DNA from: Sipunculus nudus
Lineage: Eukaryota > Annelida > Sipuncula > Golfingiida > Sipunculidae
Assembly (NCBI GenBank): GCA_026874595.1
Contig: CM049306.1
Location: 6,094,019-6,158,018, forward strand
Direction: 5' to 3'
DNA: 64,000 nt
The notes below the pieces were generated by a model. It saw only the letters and a program-made list of their open reading frames with translations, was not told where the DNA came from and did no database searches. Both the position numbers and the translations under genes were made by a program. This document shows, one piece after another, positions 1-14,000 of the stretch; the first letter of the stretch is position 1; the number at the start of each line of letters is the position of its first letter.

Positions 1-916
1 TATATATGTCATGTTAATATATGAGAACATTTTCAATTGGCAAATGGTGGTGACCATAAAGTGTTAAGTGTAAAATTTATTTATTGCCAAAGCCACTTAG
101 TTAATTTATTTAAAAAAAAACGGTTGCGGTATTTATGTGGGTTTTGGTCGGAGAGAACGGCAACCTCTAGGGCTGTTGGCGTTATTTCAGAGAAAATATT
201 CCATTGAAATTATATTCCAATCTCACGAGAAAGCCTCGCGCTACAGGCGGTCCACATTACGTGAATCTTAAAAACGGCTTTCCATTGAATCCTACTCATG
301 CGGGGAAAATTATTCATCCTCCGTGATCCCGTCACTAGCGGGACATCGCCGCAGATAAAGACGCCTTTCAGGGCGTTGTTTCTCTGAAAGGCTCGGATAT
401 TTAACTGAAGCTAACGAAATTTTGACCAGAAATCATGTAATGCTAACATTGACGTCACCATATTGACATGGAGATCTGGGAGACTGAGCGTCGGCCGTTG
501 GGTCCCTTCAAAGCACAAATTCAATTACTCCCCCTCCCTGAAAAGGAATCATTTAACCTGCAGGCCAACCAGATGTCATTGAGTCTGTAAGATAATCCAA
601 GTTTAAGCTAAATAACGGTTCAGTATCATTAATCCAATGTCACATTATTCAATCTGGTATAACCATTTTTTTCTAATGCTTTAAGTTAACATAGATTCTT
701 TATTCATATGTCTGCTTGAACTTTGTTGAGTCTTTCTTCTACGTCTCAATTTCTGCCAGGTTTTTGCACACACATTTGGAGATTAAAAAAAGCTGACGAC
801 ACTTGTCTTAGTGCAAGAGTGACACGTGACCTGTGACCCGTGAGTAGATGCATATTGAGGACTTTAAAGCTAGGTAAATACAGCTTACAGTTAAATTGTC
901 GCAGAGTGTGTACCTG
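1..916. other. Non-coding stretch, nothing recognised
   Basis: AT-rich sequence without an open frame of note, repeat array or RNA gene that I can identify. It ends at a TA microsatellite. Confidence 0.5.

Positions 917-1012
<96 letters not shown>
917..1012. repeat. (TA)n microsatellite
   Basis: About 96 bp of nearly pure TA with two TG interruptions. The Ile-Tyr-rich open frame across it on the minus strand is a product of the repeat. Confidence 0.97.
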
Positions 1013-1014
<2 letters not shown>

Positions 1015-1299
1015 ATTTCAAGAGAGAAAGATCGTGTAATTTGTCATTTTTGTTTCGACGTATACCTTAAATGCTTTGAGACACTATTGATCACTGTCAT
1101 CCAACACGGAGGTAAAGCTTAGAAATTTTGGTTTTGGTCGATTTCTGGGGGCGAAGAAGAAAGACATTTGGGATAATGTTCACGAAATGTTAGGTCCTAT
1201 ACAAGTCCTTATATAAAGCAGATAGCATATGACGCCGATATGAACGCGCGAAAAAATCGTGGAGTCTGGCGGGATAATATGACACTGTTTTTACCCAGT

Positions 1300-1500
1300 C
1301 TCACTGCAGACTTATTTTAAGTGACAGCGGATCTGTAGGACATGGGGCGTTGTTAAAAATGACGACAAATATTTGCAACCTCTCGGTGCCTTACAATGTG
1401 GTTCTCGTCATTACGAGCGCGGCACTCTGACATTTCGGTGGACGCTGTTATGTCAGGTAGACAGAACGGCGTCAGAAAAAAAGAGAGGTTTTTTTTTTCA
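1300..1500 (-). repeat. Dispersed element fragment carrying one 44-bp monomer
   Basis: The segment matches the reverse complement of the flanks and one monomer of the array at 60040-60740. Shared landmarks are ATCTGTAGGACAT with AAAAATGACGA on one side, GGTTCTCGTCAT and GGCACTCTGACAT in the monomer, and a TATGTCA...GGCG stretch on the other side. Here the monomer occurs once (about 1393-1432). I cannot assign the element to a family; its outer limits are approximate. Confidence 0.7.
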
Positions 1501-1639
1501 AACGTAAAGCGTAATATGCACCCGGCTTAAGTTCCCTGTACCGACAAACGATCTTTGCCGATACTGCTGCACCTCCATGAGTTCATTCAGAGACATTGTT
1601 ATTTCCGTGTAAATAATCCTTCTATAATTCCAAGTATTT

Positions 1640-1845
1640 TTTACCTCCGCGAGGAGGTTATGCGTTCATTCCCGTTCGTGTGTAGGTTTTGTGTATTTCT
1701 TCACAACTTATAACTCACGCAATCATGAACGGAACCTCATGATATATTCATGGAATTTCTGGAATTTGCCTTGGATTTCAGTGTGGATCCCGCACATGAT
1801 CCGGATCCCGGAATATTCACAAATGTAAAGTCAGTTAAGCACGAA
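1640..1845 (+). repeat. Dispersed repeat fragment (copy 1)
   Basis: The part from about 1715 matches the reverse complement of 57240-57395. Both contain CAATCATGAACGGAA, then CTCATGATAT, then a GTGTGG..CCCG stretch followed by ACATGATCCGGA. The upstream CTCCGCGAGGAGGTTATG is a small palindrome-containing motif that probably belongs to the same element. The family is not identified. Confidence 0.65.
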
Positions 1846-2989
1846 TGAACCTGAGGACATGACCCTCGTACAAAATCAAAGTTCGAGGGCCTAAACATCT
1901 GTGGACGTGGCCCCGGAACAAGCATAAGTGTAATTGGGCATTGACTGATTGAGTACAAACTGGTTGAAACATAGTCGCTTCAGATTTATTTTGCCTTGAA
2001 AAACACAAAACCACAACTACAGCTAAGTAGTGAAATTCAGATAATCCATCTCACTGTGGATCTTTAAATCTGTTAACAAACTTTTTTCATAAAAAAATAC
2101 CCGCATATATTAAGAAACACGACAAATGTTCATACTGATTTCGTTATTTCAGCGAAGACATTTTGTTTTTGACCAAGTTGCGTTTTTGTGCAATCTAGCA
2201 ACCAGCTTCTGTTCACAACCAACCAAACAAATCGCCAAAACGCACCCTAATAATATTTCCTGTGTAAGACATCATGTCAGATTTCACGAATCCGGTTCAC
2301 AGGCGAGCTTTAGAACAAAGCGTCTCTTCATACACGCGACTTTCAGCCGGGATCAAGAAGTTGCACCAAGAAAGACCATTACTTGTATATAAAAATGTAT
2401 CACGATACAGAAAATCGCCATAATATATATGATGTTCCTCTGGATATTTCCCTAACCCTTCACAAACTTAAAAAAAAACCGTTCATAACCTACTGAGTAA
2501 TAAGGTCACCTGAAAGATTTACATTTAAAGGCTCCTTGAAGTTGACAAATTCTTGAAAGCGGTTACATATTAAACCTAACCTTTTTATTGAAGCCGTAAA
2601 AAGTATTTTTCAATTTTCTGTCCTTTAACTTGGGTAAGCGTCCAATATTTTAGGTCCATGCTAAATTAGTCGTAGTGTTGGGGACTTTCATCGATTTTTG
2701 TCACAGAAAAAGTTTAACTCAGAATAGTTCTCGGTCATTTTGGTTGATTTACATAACTATGTCAACCACTAGTTAGCAACGGCAACAGCCTGGATATCAA
2801 CCGGGTTTATTTAAACATAGATGATGGAATATATGGGAAGGTTTTTGCATTGACTGCAACAGAACTTACTTTAATGATATTCTTATTTATTTATTTTAAT
2901 TATGTTATTTGAACATTATTCACAACTGTTACAGAAATTCCTCACAAGTGAATCAAGTTCGCATCTTGGTCTGCATTGTCCCCGGCCAT
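1846..2989. other. Non-coding stretch, nothing recognised
   Basis: AT-rich flank leading into the satellite. The short open frame at 2126-2392 has no recognisable domain and no splice context that I can support. Confidence 0.45.
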
Positions 2990-3009
2990 CTTAGATCTCA
3001 GAGGTTCAT

Positions 3010-4490
3010 TCCAGAGATACATAGGTTCAACCCAGAGGCAAAGAGGTTCATCCAAGAGGTAGAGATTTATCTCAGAGGTACAGAGTTCATCCAAGAGGTT
3101 CTTCAAAGAGGTAAAGATGTTCACCCCAGATTTACATAGGTTCCTCCTAAAAATTCATACGAGAGGTACAGATGATCTCAGATGAACAAGGGTTCATCTC
3201 AGAGGTACAGAGATTTATCATAGAGGTACAAAGGTTCATCTCAGAGGTACAGAGATTTATCATAGAGGTACATGGGTTCATCTCAGACGTACAAAGGTTC
3301 ATCTCAGAGGTACATAGGTTTATCTCAGAGGTACAAAGGTTCATCTCAGAGGTACAAAGGTGTCATCTCAGAGGTATATAGGTTCATCTCAGAGGTACAG
3401 ATATTTATCACAGAGGGACAGGGGTTCATCTCAGAGGTACAAGGGTTCATTTCAGAGGTACATAGGTTTATCTCAGAGGTACAAAGGTTCATTTCAGAGG
3501 TACATAGGTTTATCTCAGAGGTACAAAGGTTCATTTCAGAGGTACAAAGGTGTCATCTCAGAGGTACATAGGTTCATCTCAGAGGTACAGAGATTTATCA
3601 TAGAGGTACATGGGTTCATCTCAGACGTACAAAGGTTCATCTCAGAGGTACATAGGTTTATCTCAGAGGTACAAAGGTTCATCTCAGAGGTATATAGGTT
3701 CATCTCAGAGGTACAAGGGTTCATCTCAGAGGCACAAAGGTTTCATCTCAGAGGTACAGAGATTTATCATAGAGGTACATGGGTTCATCTCAGAGGTACA
3801 AGGGTTCATCTCAGAGGTACAGAGATTTATCATAGAGGTACATGGGTTCATCTCAGAGGTACAAGGGTTCATCTCAGAGGCACAAAGGTTTCATCTCAGA
3901 GGTACAGAGATTTATCATAGAGGTACAGAGATTTATCATAGAGGTACAGAGATTTATCATAGAGGTACAGAGATTTATCATAGAGGTACATGGGTTTATC
4001 TCAGAGGTACAAGGGTTCATCTCAGAGGTACAAAGGTGTCATCTCAGAGGTATATAGGTTCATCTCAGTGGTACAGAGATTTATCATAGAGGTACAGAGA
4101 TTTATCATAGAGGTACATGGGTTTATCTCAGAGGTACAAAGGTTCATCTCAGAGGTACAAAGGTGTCATCTCAGAGGTATATAGGTTCATCTCAGTGGTA
4201 CAGAGATTTATCATAGAGGCACATGGGTTCATCTCAGACGTACAAAGGTTCATCTCAGAGGTACATAGGTTTATCTCAGAGGTACAAAGGTTCATCTCAG
4301 AGGTACATAGGTTCAACCCAGAAGCAAAAAGGTTCATCCAAGAGGTAGAGATTTATCTCAGAGGTACAGAGTTCATCCAAGAGGTTCTTCAAAGAGGTAA
4401 AGATGTTCACCCCAGATTTACATAGGTTCCTCCTAAAAATTCATACGAGAGGTACAGATGATCTCAGATGAACAAGGGTTCATCTCAGAG
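3010..4490 (+). repeat. 1,286-bp tandem duplication at left edge of satellite
   Basis: The divergent edge segment containing TTCACCCCAGATTTACATAGG and TCCTCCTAAAAATTCATACG near 3120-3160 recurs near 4405-4446, an offset of 1,286 bp. The second copy places edge-type monomers inside the array, so the left margin itself was duplicated. 1,286 equals 61 x 21 + 5, consistent with five 22-bp monomers in the interval. Confidence 0.85.
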
Positions 4491-6889
4491 GTACAGATAT
4501 TTATCATAGAGGTATATGGGTTCATCTCAGACGTACAAAGGTTCATCTCAGAGGTAGAGAGATTTATCATAGAGGTACATGGGTTCATCTCAGACGTACA
4601 AAGGGTCTTCTCAGAGGTACATAGGTTTATCTCAGAAGTACAAAGGTTCTTCTCAGAGGTACAAAGGTTCATCTCAGAGGTACAGAGATTTATCATAGAG
4701 GTACATGGGTTCATCTCAGAGGTACAAAGGTTCATCTCAGAGGTACAGAGATTTATCATAGAGGTACATGGGTTCATCTCAGAGGTACAAAGGTTCATCT
4801 CAGATGTACAGAGATTTATCATAGAGGTACATGGGTTCATCTCAGAGGTACCAAGGTGTCATCTCAGAGGTATATAGGTTCATCTCAGAGGTACAGATAT
4901 TTATCACAGAGGGACCGAGGTTCATCCCAGCGGGACAGAGATTTATCACAGAGGTACAAAGGTTCATCTCAGAGGTACAGAGATTTATCATAGAGGTACA
5001 TGGGTTCATCTCAGAGGTACAAAGGTTCATCTCAGAGGTACAGAGATTTATCATAGAGGTACATGGGTTCATCTCAGAGGTACAAAGGTTCATCTCAGAG
5101 GTAAAGAGATTTATCATAGAGGTACATGGGTTCATCTCAGAGGTAAAGAGATTTATCATAGAGGTACATGGGTTCATCTCAGAGGTACAAAGGTGTCATC
5201 TCAGAGGTATATAGGTTCATCTCAGAGGTACAGATATTTATCACAGAGGGACCGAGGTTCATCTAAGCGGGACAGAGATTTATCACAGAGGTACAAAGGT
5301 TCATCTCAGAGGTACAGAGATTTATCATAGAGGTACATGGGTTCATCTCAGAGGTACAAAGGTTCATCTCAGAGGTACAGAGATTTATCATAGAGGTACA
5401 TGGGTTCATCTCAGAGGTACAAAGGTTCATCTCAGAGGTACAGAGAATTATCATAGAGGTACATGGGTTCATCTCAGAGGTACAAAGGTTCATCTCAGAG
5501 GGACAGAGATTTATCATAGAGGTACATGGGTTCATCTCAGAGGTACAAAGGTTCATCTCAGAGGTAGAAAGGTTTCATCTCAGAGGAACATGGGTTCATC
5601 TCAGAGATACAAAGGTTCATCTCAGAGGTACAGAGATTTATCATAGAGGTACATGGGTTCATCTCAGAGGTACAAAGGTTCATCTCAGAGGTACAGAGAT
5701 TTATCATAGAGGTACATGGGTTCATCTCAGAGGTACAAAGGTTCATCTCAGAGGTACAGAGATTTATCATAGAGGTACATGGGTTCATCTCAGAGGTACA
5801 AAGGTTCATCTCAGAGGTACAGAGATTTATCATAGAGGTACATGGGTTCATCTCAGAGATACAAAGGTTCATCTCAGAGGTACAGAGATTTATCATAGAG
5901 GTACATGGGTTCATCTCAGAGGTACAAAGGTTCATCTCAGAGGTACAGAGATTTATCATAGAGGTACATGGGTTCATTTCAGAGGTACAAAGGTGTCATC
6001 TCAGAGGTATATAGGTTCATCTCAGAGGTACAGATATTTATCACAGAGGGACCGAGGTTCATCTCAGCGGGACAGAGATTTATCACAGAGGTACAAAGGT
6101 TCATCTCAGAGGTACAGAGATTTATCATAGAGGTACATGGGTTCATCTCAGAGGTACCAAGGTGTCATCTCAGAGGTATATAGGTTCATCTCAGAGGTAC
6201 AGATATTAATCACAGAGGGACCGAGGTTCATCTCAGCGGGACGGAGATTTATCACAGAGGTACAAAGGTTCATCTCAGAGGTACAAAAATTTATCATAGA
6301 GGTACATGGGTTCATCTCAGAGGTACAAAAGTTCATCTCAGAGGTACAGAGATTTATCATAGAGGTACATGGGTTCATCTCAGAGGTACAAAGGTTCATC
6401 TCAGAGGTACAGAGATTTATCATAGAGGTACATGGGTTCATCTCAGAGGTACAAAGGTGTCATCTCAGAGGTATATAGGTTCATCTCAGAGGTACAGATA
6501 TTTATCACAGAGGGACCGAGGTTCATCTCAGCGGGACAGAGATTTATCACAGAGGTACAAAGGTTCATCTCAGAGGTACAGAGATTTATCATAGAGGTAC
6601 ATGGGTTCATCTCAGAGGTACAAAGGTTCATCTCAGAGGTACAGAGATTTATCATAGAGGTACATGGGTTCATCTCAGAGGTACAAGGGTTCATCTCAGA
6701 GGTACAGAGATTCATCATAGAGGTACATGGGTTCATCTCAGAGGTACAAAGGGTCATCTCAGAGGGACAGAGATTTATCATAGAGGTACATGGGTTCATC
6801 TCAGAGGTACAAAGGTTCATCTCAGAGGTACAGAGATTTATTATAGAGGTACATGGGTTCATCTCAGATGTACAAAGGTTCATCTCAGA

Positions 6890-9800
6890 GGTACAGAGAT
6901 TTATCACAGAGGTACAAAGGTTCATCTCAGAGGTACAGAGATTTATCATAGAGGTACATGGGTTCATCTCAGAGGTACAAAGGTTCATCTCAGATGGACA
7001 GAGATTTATCATAGAGATACATGGGTTCATCTCAGAGGTACAAAGGTGTCATCTCAGAGGTATATAGGTTCATCTCAGAGGTACAGATATTTATCACAGA
7101 GGGACCGAGGTTCATCTCAGAGGGACAGAGATTTATCACAGAGGTACAAAGGTTCATCTCAGAGGTACAGAGATTTATCATAGAGGTACATGGGTTCATC
7201 TCAGAGGTACAAAGGTTCATCTCAGAGGTACAGAGATTTATCATAGAGGTACATGGGTTCATCTCAGAGGTACAAGGGTTCATCTCAGAGGTACAGAGAT
7301 TTATCATAGAGGTACATGGGTTCATCTCAGAGGTACAAAGGTTCATCTCAGAGGTACAGAGATTTATCATAGAGGTACATGGGTTCATCTCAGAGGTACA
7401 AAGGTGTCATCTCAGAGGTATATAGGTTCATCTCAGAGGTACAGATATTTATCACAGAGGGACCGAGGTTCATCTCAGCGGGACAGAGATTTATCACAGA
7501 GGTACAAAGGTTCATCTCAGAGGTACAGAGATTTATCATAGAGGTACATGGGTTCATCTCAGAGGTACAAAGGTTCATCTCAGAGGTACAGAGATTTATC
7601 ATAGAGGTACATGGGTTCATCTCAGAGGTACAAGGGTTCATCTCAGAGGTACAGAGATTTATCATAGAGGTACATGGGTTCATCTCAGAGGTACAAAGGT
7701 GTCATATCAGAGGTATATAGGTTCATCTCAGAGGTACAGATATTTATCACAGAGGGACCAAGGTTCATCTCAGCGGGACAGAGATTTATCACAGAGGTAC
7801 AAAGGTTCATCTCAGAGGTACAGAGATTTATCATAGAGGTACATGGGTTCATCTCAGAGGTACAAAGGTTCATCTCAGAGGTACAGAGATTTATCATAGA
7901 GGTACATGGGTTCATCTCAGAGGTACAAAGGTTCATCTCAGAGGTACAGAGATTTATCATAGAGGTACATGGGTTCATCTCAGAGGTACAAAGGTGTCAT
8001 ATCAGAGGTATATAGGTTCATCTCAGAGGTACAGATATTTATCACAGAGGGACCAAGGTTCATCTCAGCGGGACAGAGATTTATCACAGAGGTACAAAGG
8101 TTCATCTCAGAGGTACAGAGATTTATCATAGAGGTACATGGGTTCATCTCAGAGGTACAAAGGTTCATCTCAGAGGTACAGAGATTTATCACAGAGGTAC
8201 ATGGGTTCATCTCAGAGATACAAAGGTTCATCTTAGAGGTACAGAGATTTATCATAGAGGTACATGGGTTCATCTCAGAGGTACAAAGGTTCATCTCAGA
8301 GGTACAGAGATTCATCATACAGGTACATGGGTTCATCTCAGAGGTACAAAGGTTCATCTCAGAGGTACAGAGATTGATCATAGAGGTACATGGGTTCATC
8401 TCAGAGGTACAAAGGTTCATCTCAGAGGTACAGAGATTTACCATAGAGGTACATGGGTTCATCTCAGAGGTACAAAGGTGTCATCTCAGAGGTATATAGG
8501 TTCATCTCAGAGGTACAGATATTTATCACAGAGGGACCGAGGTTCATCTCAGCGGGACAGAGATTTATCACAGAGGTACAAAGGTTCATCTCAGAGGTAC
8601 AGAGATTTATCATAGAGGTACATGGGTTCATCTCAGAGGTACAAAGGTTCATCTCAGATGGACAGAGATTTATCATAGAGATACATGGGTTCATCTCAGA
8701 GGTACAAAGGTGTCATCTCAGAGGTATATAGGTTCATCTCAGAGGTACAGATATTTATCACAGAGGGACCGAGGTTCATCTCAGAGGGACAGAGATTTAT
8801 CACAGAGGTACAAAGGTTCATCTCAGAGGTACAGAGATTTATCATAGAGGTACATGGGTTCATCTCAGAGGTACAAAGGTTCATCTCAGAGGTACAGAGA
8901 TTTATCATAGAGGTACATGGGTTCATCTCAGAGGTACAAGGGTTCATCTCAGAGGTACAGAGATTTATCATAGAGGTACATGGGTTCATCTCAGAGGTAC
9001 AAAGGTTCATCTCAGAGGTACAGAGATTTATCATAGAGGTACATGGGTTCATCTCAGAGGTACAAAGGTGTCATCTCAGAGGTATATAGGTTCATCTCAG
9101 AGGTACAGATATTTATCACAGAGGGACCGAGGTTCATCTCAGCGGGACAGAGATTTATCACAGAGGTACAAAGGTTCATCTCAGAGGTACAGAGATTTAT
9201 CATAGAGGTACATGGGTTCATCTCAGAGATACAAAGGTTCATCTCAGAGGTACAGAGATTTATCATAGAGGTACATGGGTTCATCTCAGAGGTACAAGGG
9301 TTCATCTCAGAGGTACAGAGATTTATCATAGAGGTACATGGGTTCATCTCAGAGGTACAAAGGTGTCATATCAGAGGTATATAGGTTCATCTCAGAGGTA
9401 CAGATATTTATCACAGAGGGACCAAGGTTCATCTCAGCGGGACAGAGATTTATCACAGAGGTACAAAGGTTCATCTCAGAGGTACAGAGATTTATCATAG
9501 AGGTACATGGGTTCATCTCAGAGGTACAAAGGTTCATCTCAGAGGTACAGAGATTTATCATAGAGGTACATGGGTTCATCTCAGAGGTACAAAGGTTCAT
9601 CTCAGAGGTACAGAGATTTATCATAGAGGTACATGGGTTCATCTCAGAGGTACAAAGGTGTCATATCAGAGGTATATAGGTTCATCTCAGAGGTACAGAT
9701 ATTTATCACAGAGGGACCAAGGTTCATCTCAGCGGGACAGAGATTTATCACAGAGGTACAAAGGTTCATCTCAGAGGTACAGAGATTTATCATAGAGGTA

Positions 9801-10217
9801 CATGGGTTCATCTCAGAGGTACAAAGGTTCATCTCAGAGGTACAGAGATTTATCACAGAGGTACATGGGTTCATCTCAGAGATACAAAGGTTCATCTTAG
9901 AGGTACAGAGATTTATCATAGAGGTACATGGGTTCATCTCAGAGGTACAAAGGTTCATCTCAGAGGTACAGAGATTTATCATACAGGTACATGGGTTCAT
10001 CTCAGAGGTACAAAGGTTCATCTCAGAGGTACAGAGATTGATCATAGAGGTACATGGGTTCACCTCAGAGGTACAAAGGTTCATCTCAGAGGTACAGAGA
10101 TTTACCATAGAGGTACATGGGTTCATCTCAGAGGTACAAAGGTGTCATCTCAGAGGTATATAGGTTCATCTCAGAGGTACAGATATTTATCACAGAGGGA
10201 CCGAGGTTCATCTCAGC
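6890..10217 (+). repeat. 1,664-bp segmental tandem duplication inside satellite
   Basis: The block order 358-295-295-484-232 bp, measured between 22-bp marker monomers, repeats with offset 1,664. Private variants recur as well, for example the ATGGACAGAGATTTATCATAG variant near 6993 and 8657. The copies differ by only a few substitutions. Breakpoints are approximate because they lie inside identical monomers. Confidence 0.85.
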
Positions 10218-11004
10218 GGGACAGAGATTTATCACAGAGGTACAAAGGTTCATCTCAGAGGTACAGAGATTTATCATAGAGGTACATGGGTTCATCTCAG
10301 AGGTACAAAGGTTCATCTCAGAGGTACAGAGATTTATCATAGAGGTACATGGGTTCATCTCAGAGGTACAAAGGTTCATCTCAGAGGTACAGAGATTTAT
10401 CATAGAGGTACATGGGTTCATCTCAGAGGTACAAAGGTGTCATCTCAGAGGTATATAGGTTCATCTCAGAGGTACAGATATTTATCACAGAGGGACCGAG
10501 GTTCATCTCAGCGGGACAGAGATTTATCACAGAGGTACAAAGGTTCATCTCAGAGATACAGAGATTTATCATAGAGGTACATGGGTTCATCTCAGAGGTA
10601 CAAAGGTTCATCTCAGAGGTACAGAGATTTATCATAGAGGTACATGGGTTCATCTCAGATGTACAAGGGTTCATCTAAGAGGTATAGAGATTTATCATAG
10701 AGGTACATGGGTTCATCTCAGAGGTACAAAGGTTCATCTCAGAGGGCAGAGATTTATCATAGAGGTACATGGGTTCATCTCAGAGGTACAAAGGTTCATC
10801 TCAGAGGTACAGAGATTTATCATAGAGGTACATTGGTTCATCTCAGATGTACAAAGGTTCATCTCAGAGGTACAGAGATTTATCACAGAGGTACAAAGGT
10901 TCATCTCAGAGGTACAGAGATTTATCATAGAGGTACATGGGTTCATCTCAGAGGTACAAAGGTTCATCTCAGAGGTACAGAGATTTATCATAGAGGTACA
11001 TGGG

Positions 11005-14000
11005 TTCAATTCAGAGGTACAAAGGTTCATCTCAGAGGGACAGAGATTTATCATAGAGGTACATGGGTTCATCTCAGAGGTACAAAGGTTCATCTCAGAG
11101 GTACAGAGATTTATCATAGAGGTACATGGGTTCATCTCAGAGGTAGAAAGGTTCATCTCAGAGGGACAGAGATTTATCATAGAGGTACATGGGTTCATCT
11201 CAGAGGTACAAAGGTTCATCTCAGAGGTACAGAGATTTATCACAGAGGTACATGGGTTCATCTCAGAGATACAAAGGTTCATCTCAGAGGTACAGAGATT
11301 TATCATAGAGGTACATGGGTTCATCTCAGAGGTACAAAGGTTCATCTCAGAGGTACAGAGATTTATCATAGAGGTACATGGGTTCATCTCAGAGGTACAA
11401 AGGTTCATCTAATAGGTACAGAGATTTATCATAGAGGTACATGGGTTCATCTCAGAGGTACAAAGGTTCATCTCAGAGGTACAGAGATTTACCATAGAGG
11501 TACATGGGTTCATCTCAGAGGTACAAAGGTGTCATCTCAGAGGTATATAGGTTCATCTCAGAGGTACAGATATTTATCACAGAGGGACCGAGGTTCATCT
11601 CAGAGGTACAGAGATTTATCACAGAGGTACAAAGGTTCATCTCAGAGGTACAGAGATTTATCATAGAGGTACATGGGTTCATCTCAGAGGTACAAAGGTT
11701 CATCTCAGAGGTACAGAGATTTATCATAGAGGTACATGGGTTCATCTCAGAGGTACAAAAGTTCATCTCAGAGGTACAGAGATTTATCATAGAGGTACAT
11801 GAGTTCATCTCAGAGTTACAAAGGTGTCATCTCAGAGGTATATAGGTTCATCTCAGAGGTACAGATATTTATCACAGAGGGACCGAGGTTCATCTCAGCG
11901 GGACAGAGATTTATCACAGAGGTACAAAGGTTCATCTCAGAGGTACAGAGATTTATCATAGAGGTACATGGGTTCATCTCAGAGGTACAAAGGTTCATCT
12001 CAGAGGTACAGAGATTTATCATAGAGGTACATGGGTTCATCTCAGAGGTACAAAGGTGTCATCTCAGAGGTATATAGGTTCATCTCAGAGGTACAGATAT
12101 TTATCACAGAGGGACCGAGGTTCATCTCAGCGGGACAGAGATTTATCACAGAGGTACAAAGGTTCATCTCAGAGGTACAGAGATTTATCATAGAGGTACA
12201 TGGGTTCATCTCAGAGGTACAAAGGTTCATCTCAGAGGTACAGAGATTTATCATAGAGGTACATGGGTTCATCTCAGATGTACAAGGGTTCATCTCAGAG
12301 GTATAGAGATTTATCATAGAGGTACATGGGTTCATCTCAGAGGTACAAAGGTTCATCTCAGAGGGACAGAGATTTATCATAGAGGTACATGGGTTCATCT
12401 CAGAGGTACAAAGGTTCATCTCAGAGGTACAGAGATTTATCATAGAGGTACATTGGTTCATCTCAGATGTACAAAGGTTCATCTCAGAGGTACAGAGATT
12501 TATCACAGAGGTACAAAGGTTCATCTCAGAGGTACAGAGATTTATCATAGAGGTACATGGGTTCATCTCACAGGTACAAAGGTTCATCTCAGAGGGACAA
12601 AGGTGTCATCTCAGAGGTATATAGGTTCATCTTAGAGGTACAGATAATTATCACAGAGGGACCGAGGTTCATCTCAGCGGGACAGAGATTTATCACAGAG
12701 GTACAAAGGTTCATCTCAGAGGTACAGAGATTTATCATAGAGGTACATGGGTTCATCTCAGAGGTACAAAGGTTCATCTCAGAGGTACAGAGATTTATCA
12801 TAGAGGTACATGGGTTCATCTCAGAGGTACAAGGGTTCATCTCAGAGGTACATAGATTTATCATAGAGGTACATGGGTTCATCTCAGAGGTACAAAGGTT
12901 CATCTCAGAGGTACAGAGATTTATCATAGAGGTACATGGGTTCATCTCAGAGGTACAAAGGTGTCATCTCAGAGGTATATAGGTTCATCTCAGAGGTACA
13001 GATATTTATCACAGAGGGACCGAGGTTCATCTCAGCGGGACAGAGATTTATCACAGAGGTACAAAGGTTCATCTCAGAGGTACAGAGATTTATCATAGAG
13101 GTACATGGGTTCATCTCAGAGGTACAAAGGTTCATCTCAGAGGTACAGAGATTTATCATAGAGGTACATGGGTTCATCTCAGAGGTACAAAGGTGTCATA
13201 TCAGAGGTATATAGGTTCATCTCAGAGGTACAGATATTTATCACAGAGGGACCAAGGTTCATTTCAGCGGGACAGAGATTTATCACAGAGGTACAAAGGT
13301 TCATCTCAGAGGTACAGAGATTTATCATAGAGGTACATGGGTTCATCTCAGAGGTACAAAGGTTCATCTCAGAGGTACAGAGATTTATCATAGAGGTACA
13401 TGGGTTCATCTCAGAAGTACAAAGGTTCATCTCAGAGGTACAGAGATTTATCATAGAGGTACATGGGTTCATCTCAGGGGTACAAAGGTGTCATATCAGA
13501 GGTATATAGGTTCATCTCAGAGGTACAGATATTTATCACAGAGGGACCAAGGTTCATCTCAGCGGGACAGAGATTTATCACAGAGGTACAAAGGTTCATC
13601 TCAGAGGTACAGAGATTTATCATAGAGGTACATGGGTTCATCTCAGACGTACAGAGATTTATCATAGAGGTACATGGGTTCATCTCAGAGATACAAAGGT
13701 TCTTCTCAGAGGTACAGAGATTTATCATAGAGGTACATGGGTTCATCTCAGAGGTACAAGGGTTCATCTCAGAGGTACAAAGGTTCATCTCAGAGGTACA
13801 AAGGTGTCATCTCAGAGGTACAGAGATTTATCATAGAGGTACATGGGTTGATCTCAGACGTACAGAGATTTATCATTAAGGTACATGGGTTCATCTCAGA
13901 GATACAAAGGTTCTTCTCAGAGGTACAGAGATTTATCATAGAGGTACATGCGTTCATCTCAGAGGTACAAAGGTTCATCTCAGAGGTACAGAGATTTATC

